Made by a program: the position numbers and the translations under genes
Notes under the pieces: generated by a model
Told to the model about the DNA's origin: nothing
Seen by the model: the letters and a program-made list of their open reading frames with translations, nothing else
The model's database searches: none
Shown: piece after piece, positions 17,808 through 27,663 of the stretch
How the letters are laid out: each line of letters opens with the position of its first letter
How positions within the stretch are numbered: the stretch's first letter is position 1
Source: Dictyoglomus sp. NZ13-RE01
GTDB taxonomy: Bacteria; Dictyoglomota; Dictyoglomia; Dictyoglomales; Dictyoglomaceae
Assembly: GCA_002878375.1 (NCBI GenBank)
Contig: NIRF01000001.1
Coordinates: forward strand, 414,056 to 478,055
Direction of reading: 5' to 3'
DNA: 64,000 nt

Positions 17808-18811
17808 AGACTCTCAATAAACTCCTCTATTTCTCTTTTTAATATATCTCTTTTTTCCTCTGTTATAATCTTCAAATAGGATCGAAGTATTTCTTCTTCC
17901 TCCTTAAGCTTGATCCATAAAGGATAAAAATCTGAAATTTCATTAGTATTAATATAATATTTCCATCCCAAATCATCAAGATAAGCTTGAATCTTCTCAT
18001 CATATGAAATACCTAAAAATGGGATTCCAGCTATTGTGGACAATATAAGAGAATGGAGTCTCATTCCCACAAGATATTTACATGTAGAAAACTTTTCCCA
18101 AAAATTATCACTATTACTTGAAACAACTTCTATCTCTTTTATCATCTCTTTATCTAATTTTTTAAATAATTCTAAATCCATGGAATCTTGAAAGGAGAAA
18201 AAAATTATTTTTCTATTTTCTTTAAGTAGCTCCTTTAGAATTTTCTCTAAATCCTCAATTTTTAATTCATCCCATGGTCTAAAATTAATACCAATATTCT
18301 CTTTATCTCTTCTTACATCTGGAAATTGTGTAAGAAATACAATATCCGGTAAAATTTTTATCTTATCCTTCGGAACATTCAAGTTTTGTAGGAATTGATA
18401 AGAAAAACTATCCCTAACATATATTTTTCCACAATGAGGTAATGTAATCTTTAATAAATACCTGCTTATCCTGTATTTTAATGGACTAAAACTTTGTCCA
18501 ATTATATATACCTTTTTCTTGGTTAAAAGGGCATACCAAAGAATAAACAAATAATATAAGAAAGAATGCAAACTGGTTTTATCTTGAAAGATTCCTCCCC
18601 CACCACCAATAACTACATCCGCCCAATTTATAGCTTTTAATAACTCTCTTATTCTATCAAAAAGGATAATTTTATTTTCAGTTTCTTTTTTCTTACTTAC
18701 TAAAGCTCCTACTAAAAATCTTTCTGAAAACTTATCAATTAGATTTTTTAATAATAGCTCATCTCCTAAGTTTCCTTCACCATAATAACCAAAAAACAAA
18801 ACTTTCTTCAT
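17804..18811 (-). CDS. csaB: Polysaccharide pyruvyl transferase CsaB
   Basis: Adds ketal-linked pyruvate to a cell-wall polysaccharide, in many bacteria creating the anchor for S-layer (SLH) proteins. The start KKVLFFGYYGEGNLGDELLLKN, cut here as FGYYGEGNLGDELLL, is the family hallmark, with VIGGGGGIFQDKTS at about 66-79 and the late GMRLHSLILSTIAGIPFLGI block. 335 residues is normal. It overlaps the prfB stop by 4 bp and precedes tagA, grouping two wall-polymer genes. No SLH protein is in the window. Confidence 0.92.
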   Translation of the reverse strand: MKKVLFFGYYGEGNLGDELLLKNLIDKFSERFLVGALVSKKKETENKIILFDRIRELLKAINWADVVIGGGGGIFQDKTSLHSFLYYLFILWYALLTKKKVYIIGQSFSPLKYRISRYLLKITLPHCGKIYVRDSFSYQFLQNLNVPKDKIKILPDIVFLTQFPDVRRDKENIGINFRPWDELKIEDLEKILKELLKENRKIIFFSFQDSMDLELFKKLDKEMIKEIEVVSSNSDNFWEKFSTCKYLVGMRLHSLILSTIAGIPFLGISYDEKIQAYLDDLGWKYYINTNEISDFYPLWIKLKEEEEILRSYLKIITEEKRDILKREIEEFIESL

Positions 18812-19924
18812 TTAGATTTCTCTCTTCTCTTTTGCCATTCTTTTATTAAATATGCATTTATAAAAGGATCAATATCTCCATCAATCACCGCTTGAATATT
18901 TCCTATTTCTACTCCTGTTCTATGATCTTTAACTAAAGTATAAGGATGAAAAACATAAGACCTTATTTGATTTCCCCAACTGATCTCTTGAACCTCCCCC
19001 TTCAAACTTTGAATTTGCTCTCTTCTCTTTCTTTCTTCCAGCTCCTCTAATCTTGCCTTTAGAATTCTTAACGCCATTTCTTTATTTGCATGCTGAGATC
19101 TCTCATTTTGGCATTGAACAACAATTCCAGTAGGGATATGGGTAATTCTTACCGCAGATTCCACTTTGTTTACATGTTGCCCACCAGCTCCTCCAGCTCG
19201 AAAAGTTTCAATTTTTAAATCTTCCGGCTTAATTTCAACTTTACTATCTGGAAGTTCTGGAATTACCTCAACTAATGCAAAAGATGTATGTCTTCTGTGA
19301 TTTGCATCAAAAGGAGATATTCTTACTAATCTATGGACTCCTTTTTCACACTTCAGATAACCATAGGCATTTTCTCCTTCTATTAATAAAGTAGCACTCT
19401 TGATACCTGCCTCCTCACCAGGTGATATATCAATAATCTTTACTTTATAATTTTTCCTTTCTGCCCATCTTATATACATCCTTAAGAGTATTTCAGTCCA
19501 ATCTTGAGCATCGGTACCTCCTGTACCTGCATGAAGGGACAAAATAGCATTTCCTTTATCATGGGGATCCTGGAGCATTGATTCCAAGGTAAATTCCTTT
19601 AATATTTCTTCAAACTTCTTAAGTCTTTGGTAAAATTCTTCCCTAAATTCTTCTCCTTCTTCCAGTAATTCCTTCCATTCTGAAAGTTCTTTTTCTTCTC
19701 TTTCCAAAAATCTCCATTTTTCTAACTTTTCCTTTAAAGTATTATATTTTATATAGAGGTCCTTTAATCTCTCCTGATCGCTCCAATCTCCATGGGAGAG
19801 TTCTTTTTCTAAATCTTTTAATCTTTCCTCTTCCTTTTCTATGTCAAAGATACCCTCTCAATTCATTAAACTTATTTATTAATTCTTCATATAAACTTAA
19901 TAAATCCAATGTTGATACAACCAT
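18808..19924 (-). CDS. prfB: Peptide chain release factor 2, with programmed +1 frameshift
   Basis: Recognises UGA/UAA stops and triggers peptide release. The gene starts at an ATG at 19924 that shares a base with the secA stop (TAATG) after AGGAGG. Twenty-six codons end at an in-frame TGA (19846-19844) in the context AGAGGGTATCTTTGAC, the classic RF2 autoregulatory site: internal Shine-Dalgarno, CTT slip codon, TGA then C. Reading resumes in +1 with GAC at 19845 and runs 345 residues to 18808, total about 371, matching RF2. SPF (stop-codon recognition) occurs in VRISPFDANHRRH and the catalytic GGQ in AGGAGGQHVNK. Confidence 0.97.
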
Positions 19925-22389
19925 TATAACCTCCTATTCTTAGAATAGGATTTTGCACTTTTCTCTTCTGTTATGTGTATATTAAATAGATATCTTATAC
20001 TTTCCCACTCAAAGATCTCTACCATATTCTGAAACATTTCATAAGCTTCCTTCTTATATTCTACTAATGGATCATGATGAGCTATAGCTCTTAAACCTAT
20101 TCCCTCTCTTAAAACATCCATATCATTTAGATGTTCTATCCACAGTTTATCTATCACATATAGTAAAACTAACTTCTGAATCTGCTTCCAAATCTCATCT
20201 CCAAACTCTCTCTTTCTTTCCTCAAACTTTTGCTCAATTTGTTCTCTTAATATCTGAAATATTTCATCGTTATCCTTTTCAATTATACTTTTCCAATCAC
20301 TTGGTAAAAATCCAAATAAGTTTAAAAATAGTTTATGCCAATTCTCTTTATCCTCATTAACAAGCTCTGCAAAAAATCTATCTATTACTCTATTCAAGAT
20401 CTTTTTAACTAATTCTTCTAAGTCTTCCTCTAATAGGATTTTTCTTCTTTCCCCATAAACTATTTCTCTTTGCTTGTTTAGTACATCATCATATTCTAAC
20501 AATTGTTTTCTAATTTCAAAGTTCATCTTTTCTACTTTCGCTTGGCTGTTTTCAATTATCCTTGTTAAGATAGGAGATTCAATAGGTTGTCCATCCTCCA
20601 TTCCCAAGCGAGACATAATACTTTTTATTTGATCACCACCAAATAATCTCAAAAGATCGTCTTCAAGGGATAGGTAAAAACGTGATGATCCTGGATCTCC
20701 CTGCCTTCCAGCCCTTCCCCTTAACTGATTATCAATTCTTCTGCTTTCATGTCTTTCTGTTCCTATTACGTGAAGACCACCAAGCTCAACAACTTTTTTC
20801 CTTTCTTCTTCACATATTTTTTTATACTCTTCAAGCTTTTTTTCATATTTTGCTCTATCTTTTTCTGGATCTACTTCTTGTCTCGCTAACATCTCAGGAT
20901 TTCCACCTAAAAGAATATCGGTACCTCTTCCTGCCATATTTGTAGCAATTGTTACCGCTTTATATCTCCCTGCTTGAGCTATAATATATGCCTCTTTTTC
21001 ATGATATTTTGCATTTAATACTTGGTGAGGTATACCTCGCCTCTTTAGCATTTGACTTAATCTCTCAGATTTCTCAATAGATGTGGTTCCAACCAATACA
21101 GGTCTGCCAATTTTATACATCTCCTCTATCTCATTTACTACTGCATTAAATTTCTCCCTTTCTGTCTTATAAATAACATCTGGGTAATTTATTCTTCTTA
21201 GAGGTTTATTGGGTGGAATAACTACTACTTCTAAACCATATATTTTTACAAATTCTTCCTCTTCAGTTGCTGCAGTACCAGTCATACCAGCAAGTTTTTT
21301 ATACATTCTAAAGTAATTTTGAATTGATATGGTAGCTAAAGTAACATTCTCATCCCTTATTCTTACACCTTCTTTTGCTTCTATTGCTTGATGCAACCCA
21401 TCACTGTATCTTCTCCCAAACATTAATCTACCCGTAAATTCATCTACAATTATTACTTCTCCATCCTTTACTATATAATCCCTATCCCTTTGAAATAAGT
21501 TTAATGCTTTCAAACATTGTAATAAAGCATGAGCTAAATCCATATGTTCAAAATCATATAAATCTTTTACTCCAAGAAACTTTTCCGCTTTTCTCAATCC
21601 TTCATCAGTTAAGGTGACAGTCTTTGATTTCTCATCTACTATATAATCCTCATCCTTTTTAAGGTATCTCGCTGCCCTTATTGCAAGCTTGTAGATTTGA
21701 CTGTTACCCTGGGAAGGTCCAGAAATAATTAAAGGTGTTCTTGCCTCATCTATTAGTATACTATCTACCTCATCCACAATAGCGTAATTTAAAGGTCTCT
21801 GTACCAAATGTTCCGGAGACATAGCAATATTATCTCTTAGGTAATCAAAACCAAATTCATTATTAGTTCCGTAAGTGATGTCCGCTAAATATGCCTTCTT
21901 TCTCTCTAAAATTGGTGTATCATTTTGTAATAATCCTACTGTCAATCCCAAGGATTCATATATAGGTCCCATCCAATACCTATCTCTTTTTGCCAAATAA
22001 TCATTAACGGTAACAATATGAACACCTTTCCCTTCTAAAGCATTTAAATAGGCAGGCATTGTAGCTACCAAGGTTTTTCCTTCCCCTGTTTGCATTTCCG
22101 CTATCTTTCCCTGATGTAAAACAATTCCTCCCATTAATTGAACATCAAAGGGGCGCATACCAACTTTTCTCTTTGCTGTTTCTCTTACTACTGCAAAAGC
22201 CTCTATTAGTAAATCATCAAGAGTTGCGCCCCGTTCTAATCTATTTTTGAATTCAAAAGTTTTATTCCTTAATTCCTCATCAGTAAGTTTAGAAATTTCA
22301 GGTTCTAATTCATTTATTCTTCTTACATACTCCTCTAATTTTTTTAAAGTCCTTGCATTGGAATCAAAAAGTTTTGATAATAAACCCAT
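19924..22389 (-). CDS. secA: Preprotein translocase ATPase SecA
   Basis: Motor of the Sec export pathway. Walker [12 protein letters not shown] is near residue 100, Walker B-type [20 protein letters not shown] at about 206-225, and the C-terminal helicase lobe carries [23 protein letters not shown] and [20 protein letters not shown]. 821 residues is at the short end. The protein ends in a basic stretch (SYSKNRRL) without the CxCxnCH zinc-binding tail used for SecB/lipid contacts in many bacteria. It lies directly after hpf (no gap) and its stop overlaps the prfB start. Confidence 0.97.
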   Translation of the reverse strand: MGLLSKLFDSNARTLKKLEEYVRRINELEPEISKLTDEELRNKTFEFKNRLERGATLDDLLIEAFAVVRETAKRKVGMRPFDVQLMGGIVLHQGKIAEMQTGEGKTLVATMPAYLNALEGKGVHIVTVNDYLAKRDRYWMGPIYESLGLTVGLLQNDTPILERKKAYLADITYGTNNEFGFDYLRDNIAMSPEHLVQRPLNYAIVDEVDSILIDEARTPLIISGPSQGNSQIYKLAIRAARYLKKDEDYIVDEKSKTVTLTDEGLRKAEKFLGVKDLYDFEHMDLAHALLQCLKALNLFQRDRDYIVKDGEVIIVDEFTGRLMFGRRYSDGLHQAIEAKEGVRIRDENVTLATISIQNYFRMYKKLAGMTGTAATEEEEFVKIYGLEVVVIPPNKPLRRINYPDVIYKTEREKFNAVVNEIEEMYKIGRPVLVGTTSIEKSERLSQMLKRRGIPHQVLNAKYHEKEAYIIAQAGRYKAVTIATNMAGRGTDILLGGNPEMLARQEVDPEKDRAKYEKKLEEYKKICEEERKKVVELGGLHVIGTERHESRRIDNQLRGRAGRQGDPGSSRFYLSLEDDLLRLFGGDQIKSIMSRLGMEDGQPIESPILTRIIENSQAKVEKMNFEIRKQLLEYDDVLNKQREIVYGERRKILLEEDLEELVKKILNRVIDRFFAELVNEDKENWHKLFLNLFGFLPSDWKSIIEKDNDEIFQILREQIEQKFEERKREFGDEIWKQIQKLVLLYVIDKLWIEHLNDMDVLREGIGLRAIAHHDPLVEYKKEAYEMFQNMVEIFEWESIRYLFNIHITEEKSAKSYSKNRRL

Positions 22390-22926
22390 CTACTCCTCCT
22401 CCGCAATTATAAGCCCATAATTGCCATCCTTTCTTTTATATAATAGTGATATTTTCTCAGTCTCCGCATCTAAGTACAAGAAGAAATCGTGACCAAGCAT
22501 TTCCATTTGAAGAATTGCTTCCTCTATATCCATAGGTTTTAGTCCAAATTTCTTTACCTTAACAACTTTTGGTTTTGATTCCTCCTCAGAGGATAGATAT
22601 TCTGAAAGACTTAATGATCTTCTTCCTTTATCTATCATCTTCTCTTTTAGCTTTTTCAATTGTGCCTCTAATTTATCAACAACTAAGTCTACACATGTTC
22701 TAAAATCTTGGTTCTCCTCTACTGCTTTAACAATTCTACCATTTACCTTAACAGTTACCTCAACAATATGAGTCTTTCCTGCATCTTTTCTGTCTTCCCC
22801 TTTAAAAATTACATCAATCTGAGAAATTTGATCATTAAATCTGGAAAGTTTTGAGAATTTCTTTTCAACATACTCCTGCATAGTGGAAGAAACAGATACA
22901 TTCTTACCAGTAATATTTATTTGCAT
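22390..22926 (-). CDS. hpf: Ribosome hibernation promoting factor, long form
   Basis: Binds the small subunit and drives 100S ribosome dimer formation in resting cells. The N-terminal YfiA/HPF domain (INITGKNVSVSSTMQEYVEKK, about 1-100) is joined by a charged linker to the C-terminal dimerisation domain (KFGLKPMDIEEAILQMEMLGHDFFLYLD, about 126-153). The 178-residue length marks the long form, which dimerises ribosomes without a separate partner. The stop adjoins the secA start, a neighbour relation common in Firmicutes-like genomes. Confidence 0.94.
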   Translation of the reverse strand: MQINITGKNVSVSSTMQEYVEKKFSKLSRFNDQISQIDVIFKGEDRKDAGKTHIVEVTVKVNGRIVKAVEENQDFRTCVDLVVDKLEAQLKKLKEKMIDKGRRSLSLSEYLSSEEESKPKVVKVKKFGLKPMDIEEAILQMEMLGHDFFLYLDAETEKISLLYKRKDGNYGLIIAEEE

Positions 22927-22944
22927 AATTAAACCTCCTCCAAA

Positions 22945-23661
22945 TTAATTTATTGCCCTACAGATAACAAAAACATAAATCTTATTACATCTTCCATTTC
23001 TCAATTCCTTTGCACATTCCCTTATTGTTGCCCCTGTAGTATAGACGTCATCAACAATTAAAATATTCTTCCCTTCAATATCAACATTTTCCATTAGTTT
23101 AAAGGCGTTTTTCACATTTTCCAACCTTTCTGCTCTCCCCAAATTTTTCTGTTCTAATATAGGTCTTTCCTGTTTCAAAGTAGAAACAACAGATAATTGC
23201 AATTCTCTACTTAAATATTTCGCAAGAATATAAGATTGATTGTATCCTCTCTTTTTTTCTTTATCTTTCCACATAGGAACATAAGTAATTAAATCAATAT
23301 CCCAATTCCTGCTCAATATCCTTTCTCTACCCATCTTGGCAAAGGTTTTTGCGATGTAAGGTTTATGCTCAAATTTGAATTTAGATATCAAATCTTCCCA
23401 AATTCCTTTATAGTAACCTAAGAATTCAAAACCTTCTATCAAAATATTATTCTCTTTTTTACAATTATAACAAACTTTCTCTGGAAAAGTAAGAGGTGCT
23501 CCACATAATAAACAATAGTTTTCTCCAAACTTCAATTTTTCTCTACATTTACTACAAATATATCCTTCTAAATATCTACCACAAAGGACACAGCGCTCAG
23601 GGAAGATTATATCTAAAAAGGGTTCGAAAATTTCAAAAAGATTATTCACCTTTAAATTCAT
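22945..23661 (-). CDS. ComF family phosphoribosyltransferase-like protein
   Basis: ComF-type protein, linked to DNA uptake or DNA processing in other bacteria. An N-terminal double zinc finger has CVLC, CSKC, CLLC and CYNC pairs within residues 21-70, followed by a type I PRTase fold with the PRPP loop ILIVDDVYTTGATI at about 199-212. 238 residues matches ComF. The start overlaps wecB by 20 bp. No other competence gene is adjacent, so the role remains open. Confidence 0.9.
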   Translation of the reverse strand: MNLKVNNLFEIFEPFLDIIFPERCVLCGRYLEGYICSKCREKLKFGENYCLLCGAPLTFPEKVCYNCKKENNILIEGFEFLGYYKGIWEDLISKFKFEHKPYIAKTFAKMGRERILSRNWDIDLITYVPMWKDKEKKRGYNQSYILAKYLSRELQLSVVSTLKQERPILEQKNLGRAERLENVKNAFKLMENVDIEGKNILIVDDVYTTGATIRECAKELRNGRCNKIYVFVICRAIN

Positions 23662-24784
23662 CAGGTAACTTGTCTGAAAGTTTGAAATAATATCTAAGAG
23701 CTTGAACTATTCTTTCGCTTGCTCTTCCATCCCCATAAGGATTAACAGCATTTGACATCTTCTCATACATTTCTTTATTCATTATTAAGTTAGATACTTC
23801 TTCCACAATTTTTTCCCTTGATGTTCCTACTAATTTTACAGTTCCAGCCCTTACTGCTTCTGGTCTCTCAGTGACATCCCTCAAAACTAAAACTGGTTTT
23901 CCTATTGAAGGAGCTTCTTCCTGAATACCTCCAGAATCTGTCAATACTAAATAGGAATTAGATATTAAATATACCATTGTACGATAATCTACAGGTGGAA
24001 TTATAAATACTCTTTCGTGAGATCCTAAAATTGGTGAAAATGCATCCCTTATTAATGGATTAGGATGCATAGGGAAAACTATATAAATATCTTCAAACTT
24101 ATCTAATAAATCCTTTAAAGCAAGAGCAATATTTTTCATGGGATCTCCCCAATTTTCTCTTCTATGACTTGTTATTAATATCATTTTTTTTCCATCCAAT
24201 ATAGGAACTTCAGAAGGCTTAAAATCACCTAAATTTTTGTATACAAATAAAAAGGCATCAATCACAGTATTTCCAGTAACAAATATTTTATCTTCAGGTA
24301 TATTCTCCTTAATCAAATTAACTTTAGCTGATTTTGTTGGAGCAAAATGGATATCCGCTAAAACTCCTGTAAGATGCCTATTCATCTCCTCTGGATATGG
24401 CTGGTATTTATTATAAGTTCTTAAACCAGCCTCTACATGACCAATAGGAATTTTATAGTAGAAGGCGGATAAACTTGCAGAAAATGTGGTTGTTGTATCT
24501 CCGTGAACAAGTACCATATCAGGTTTATCTTTCTCCCATATATCTCTTAATCCCTGTAAAACCTTTACAGTAATATCAGTTAGAGTCTGACCCTCCTCCA
24601 TAACATTTAAGTCGTAATCCGCATCAAGACCAAATAAATCCATTACCTGATCTAAAAGTTCTCTATGTTGGGCGGATAAAATGATTTGCACAAAAAACTC
24701 TTTAGAGTTTTTCAAGGCATAAGCAAGGGGAGCCATTTTTATAGCTTCGGGTCTTGTTCCAAAGACTAAAGCAATCTTAATCAT
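23642..24784 (-). CDS. wecB: UDP-N-acetylglucosamine 2-epimerase (non-hydrolysing)
   Basis: Interconverts UDP-GlcNAc and UDP-ManNAc for surface polymer synthesis. It shows FGTRPEAIKMAPL (8-20), SAQHRELLDQV (37-47), VHGDTTTTFSASL, GHVEAGLRT (about 113-121), ITSHRRENWG and TDSGGIQEEAPSIGKPVLVLR, all standard for the family. 380 residues fits. Its product is the expected donor precursor for the TagA/WecG-type transferase encoded further along the same strand. 4 bp overlap with the speB gene. Confidence 0.96.
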   Translation of the reverse strand: MIKIALVFGTRPEAIKMAPLAYALKNSKEFFVQIILSAQHRELLDQVMDLFGLDADYDLNVMEEGQTLTDITVKVLQGLRDIWEKDKPDMVLVHGDTTTTFSASLSAFYYKIPIGHVEAGLRTYNKYQPYPEEMNRHLTGVLADIHFAPTKSAKVNLIKENIPEDKIFVTGNTVIDAFLFVYKNLGDFKPSEVPILDGKKMILITSHRRENWGDPMKNIALALKDLLDKFEDIYIVFPMHPNPLIRDAFSPILGSHERVFIIPPVDYRTMVYLISNSYLVLTDSGGIQEEAPSIGKPVLVLRDVTERPEAVRAGTVKLVGTSREKIVEEVSNLIMNKEMYEKMSNAVNPYGDGRASERIVQALRYYFKLSDKLPDEFKGE

Positions 24785-25659
24785 TTCTTAGAAAACTCTT
24801 TATAATATCCAATAATCTTATATATTAAGCGAGCCACTATATAATCTGGAGCAATAAAACCAGGAATTGGTGAAAACTCAACCACATCTATTCCTAAAAC
24901 TCTTTTATTTTTAAAAACTTCCTTTAACAACGAAGTAACCTCAAACCAGTTTAGACCATAAGGCTCTGGTGTTCCTACTGAGGGAATCAATGAAGGGTCA
25001 AAAACATCTAAATCCAAAGTGATATAAACATTATCATCTAAGGAATCTATCACTTTGGATAGCCAATTTTTATCCTCTCGGATTTCATATGCCCAAAAAA
25101 CCTTGATATTTTCTTTCCTATTGATAAAATCTCTTTCTTCTTTTGAAAGACTCCTTATGCCCACCTGAACTAAAGGAAGACTTTCCCCAGCTTTCCTTAG
25201 AGCACAAGCATGATGATAAGATGTACCCTCATATTCCTCTCTTAGATCAGCATGGGCGTCCAAATGCAAAACACTAAAACTACCAAATTTTTCTTTATAT
25301 GCAGATAGTATCCCAATAGTAATAGTATGCTCTCCACCTAAAAAAATTGGAAACTTCCTCTTATTTATTAAATCAATGGTTAAATCTTTTATGTATTTGA
25401 GTGGTAAAACTAAGTCGCTAATAGGAAGCAAAGGCTCAGGGTAAGTATAAATACCTATTTCCGCAGGTATTGTATCTAATTCTTCATCATAAAGCTCCAA
25501 ATTGTAAGATGCGCTTAGAATTGCACTGGGACCTTCTTTTGTACCTTTTCTATAAGAAGTTGTTACCTCATAGGAAAGAGGAACAACAACCACCTGAGCC
25601 TTATCAAATGTAACATTAGAAACTCCTGCAAAAGAAGGATTCAGTTTAACCTGCTCCAT
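24781..25659 (-). CDS. speB: Agmatinase-family ureohydrolase
   Basis: Mn-dependent ureohydrolase releasing urea from agmatine or, in thermophiles, from N1-aminopropylagmatine to give spermidine. Metal-binding motifs are GGEHTITIG (about 108-116), LHLDAHADLR (131-140) and LDLDVFDPSLIPSVGTPEP (about 215-233). 292 residues is normal. The start overlaps the speD end by 14 bp, so both polyamine enzymes come from one transcript. Agmatinase versus aminopropylagmatinase cannot be told from motifs; the thermophile context favours the second. Confidence 0.92.
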   Translation of the reverse strand: MEQVKLNPSFAGVSNVTFDKAQVVVVPLSYEVTTSYRKGTKEGPSAILSASYNLELYDEELDTIPAEIGIYTYPEPLLPISDLVLPLKYIKDLTIDLINKRKFPIFLGGEHTITIGILSAYKEKFGSFSVLHLDAHADLREEYEGTSYHHACALRKAGESLPLVQVGIRSLSKEERDFINRKENIKVFWAYEIREDKNWLSKVIDSLDDNVYITLDLDVFDPSLIPSVGTPEPYGLNWFEVTSLLKEVFKNKRVLGIDVVEFSPIPGFIAPDYIVARLIYKIIGYYKEFSKK

Positions 25660-26047
25660 TTCTACCTCTTCTCAAAAGATGGACAGGAAACTCTCTTCCT
25701 CTTACTAAGATCTCCCATTCTATCTTCTCTGGTTTGAATTTTTCTTCAATAATAGCTTTAGCTTTATCTATATCAAATAATTTACAGGAGAAAATATCTA
25801 TACTTACATAATTTAAATCAGGCCACGTATGAATTGCTATGTGACTTTCTGCAATAATAACTACTCCAGAGACCCCCCAATCCATGGGATCTTCTTCAGG
25901 AAGATATCTAATAACATATGGAGGCATGATTTTGTGCATACCAATCATTGTTGGAAGTTCATCAAGAACTCTATATATATAATTGACATCCTCTAATAAC
26001 TCTTTGGGACACCCATATAAATCTAAAACAAGATGCGGTCCTAACAT
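25646..26047 (-). CDS. speD: S-adenosylmethionine decarboxylase proenzyme
   Basis: Makes decarboxylated SAM, the aminopropyl donor. Self-cleavage between Glu67 and Ser68 in the motif AESHIAIHTWP would generate the pyruvoyl cofactor; His73 and Cys88 (DIFSC) are the usual processing and catalytic residues. 133 residues fits the small bacterial class. It is first in the speD-speB run and has a consensus promoter upstream (26091-26119). Confidence 0.95.
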   Translation of the reverse strand: MLGPHLVLDLYGCPKELLEDVNYIYRVLDELPTMIGMHKIMPPYVIRYLPEEDPMDWGVSGVVIIAESHIAIHTWPDLNYVSIDIFSCKLFDIDKAKAIIEEKFKPEKIEWEILVRGREFPVHLLRRGRNGAG

Positions 26048-26090
26048 CTCTCTTCTCTCTATACCCCTTTCCTTTTAAAATTCAAAGCTA

Positions 26091-26119
26091 AATATACATC
26101 AAACCCCCCTCTATGTCAA
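26091..26119 (-). promoter_or_regulatory. Sigma-70-type promoter upstream of speD
   Basis: On the minus strand TTGACA (26114-26119) and TATATT (26091-26096) are separated by exactly 17 bp that include a G6 run. The speD ATG is about 45 bp downstream. This is the only clear promoter seen before the long speD-to-prfB run. Confidence 0.7.
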
Positions 26120-26133
26120 TAATAATTTTTTAT

Positions 26134-26961
26134 TTATTCTTTTCCATATCTACCCTTATAGGGGACAGGAATGTATTGAACCGATGGTTTTCCAGTTTGA
26201 GTTTGAGGGTATAAACTCATTAATGCATAAATCTCAGGAGGTAAACCTACTTTTACAGGGAGGCCAATTTTTATTGCCTCTTCAACAGTAATTGGATAAT
26301 CATGAGTCCATCTTCCAGACGTTAAAATCTCTGCAATTTCCATAGCTTTTTCTTCAGACATGTTATTATTCCTCAGAAGTTCATAAACTGCATTCTTAAC
26401 CTGATTCATAGCTTTTTCTGCTATATCTGCCAGAATAAGAGTTTTATCTTCAACCTTATCTATACCTTTTTTATTTACTGCGGAAAGAATGGATGCCGCT
26501 GGATACTCTCCAAGTTGAGGATCAACAGGACCTAAAACTGCATTCTCATCCATGACTATCTCATCAGCAGCAAGGGCAATAAAAGTTCCACCAGACATAG
26601 CATAATGAGGAACAAACACAGTAACTTTTCCTTTATGTTGACTTAAGGCATGAGCAATCTGTTCTGCTGCTAAAACTAACCCACCTGGAGTGTGCAATAC
26701 TAAATCAATTGGCATATCTTCAGGAGTTAATCTAATTGCCCTTAAAACTTCCTCTGAATCTTCTATATTAATGTATCTTGCAATAGGAACACCCAAAAGG
26801 CTCATAGCTTCTTGACGATGAATTAAAGTTATTACTCTAGATCCCCTCTTTTTCTCCAAAGATTGGATTATTCTATATCTTTCCGCCTCAATTATCCTCT
26901 GTCTTACAATTGGAGAAAAGGCGGATATTAAAAATATTAACCAAAAAATATCCCAAAACAT
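26134..26961 (-). CDS. SDH-family Clp-fold serine protease, membrane anchored
   Basis: A protein of the SDH_protease (SppA/ClpP-fold) type. A short N-terminal hydrophobic anchor (residues 1-17) is followed by the Clp fold: DLVLHTPGGLVLAAEQIAHAL (about 86-106), the nucleophile loop HYAMSGGTFIALAADEI with probable catalytic Ser123, and ENAVLGPVDPQLG. A Lys or His partner is not assignable with certainty. 275 residues. It lies 15 bp after a rhomboid protease gene, pairing two membrane-linked proteases; the substrates are unknown. Confidence 0.88.
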   Translation of the reverse strand: MFWDIFWLIFLISAFSPIVRQRIIEAERYRIIQSLEKKRGSRVITLIHRQEAMSLLGVPIARYINIEDSEEVLRAIRLTPEDMPIDLVLHTPGGLVLAAEQIAHALSQHKGKVTVFVPHYAMSGGTFIALAADEIVMDENAVLGPVDPQLGEYPAASILSAVNKKGIDKVEDKTLILADIAEKAMNQVKNAVYELLRNNNMSEEKAMEIAEILTSGRWTHDYPITVEEAIKIGLPVKVGLPPEIYALMSLYPQTQTGKPSVQYIPVPYKGRYGKE

Positions 26962-26976
26962 TAAATATACACCTCC

Positions 26977-27657
26977 TTAGTAATAGTAAAAATGGTATCT
27001 TCTATATTTTTTTAATCTTGGAGCAAGAATTAATCCAAAAACAAACCCTCCAATATGAGCCCACCAAGCAACTCCCCCTGTAAATTCATATAAGGCTAAA
27101 GAAAACATTCCAGAAAAAAGTTGAATTAAAAACCAAAAAAGTAAGTAAAAACCTGCAGGAATATAAATGAATTCTATAAAAAATCCTAATATGGCAAAAG
27201 TTAAAATTTTTGCGCTAGGAAAATAAACTAAATATGCTCCTAAAACACCCGCTATTGCCCCACTTGCTCCTATAGTGGGAATTAATTTATTAAAACTAAA
27301 AATTCCCTGCACTAAGTTGGCAAATATTCCTGCTGAAAGATAAAAAATTAGATATCTAAAATGTCCCATACTATCTTCCACATTGTCCCCAAAGATATAT
27401 AAATATAACATGTTTCCCAAGATATGAGCCCATCCTCCATGTAAAAAGATAGAGGTAAACAAAGTGAGAATATTATGAGGGAACATGGATAATTCGAATA
27501 GCCGTTGAGGAATAAAACCATATTTCCAAAATACGAACTCTCGTAAATTATTACCCAAACTCAATTCCCAAAAAAACACAATAAAATTAATCACAATAAG
27601 GGTAATATTTACAATTGGAAACCTTCTTGATGGTATATTATCCTTTAAAGGTATCAT
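26977..27657 (-). CDS. Rhomboid family intramembrane serine protease
   Basis: Cleaves substrates inside the membrane. It begins with the common IPLKDNIPSRRFPIVN leader, then shows HGGWAHILGNMLYLYIFGDNVED (about 73-95), the nucleophile motif GASG with Ser132, and AHIGGF with catalytic His201, across six predicted membrane helices. 226 residues is typical. It ends 15 bp before the Clp-fold protease gene. Confidence 0.93.
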   Translation of the reverse strand: MIPLKDNIPSRRFPIVNITLIVINFIVFFWELSLGNNLREFVFWKYGFIPQRLFELSMFPHNILTLFTSIFLHGGWAHILGNMLYLYIFGDNVEDSMGHFRYLIFYLSAGIFANLVQGIFSFNKLIPTIGASGAIAGVLGAYLVYFPSAKILTFAILGFFIEFIYIPAGFYLLFWFLIQLFSGMFSLALYEFTGGVAWWAHIGGFVFGLILAPRLKKYRRYHFYYY

Positions 27658-27663
27658 ATTGCT

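Noticed and set aside
18808..19707. A shorter release factor starting at an internal TTG at 19707
   Set aside because: The upstream frame with the canonical frameshift site gives a full-length RF2 with a strong ribosome binding site.
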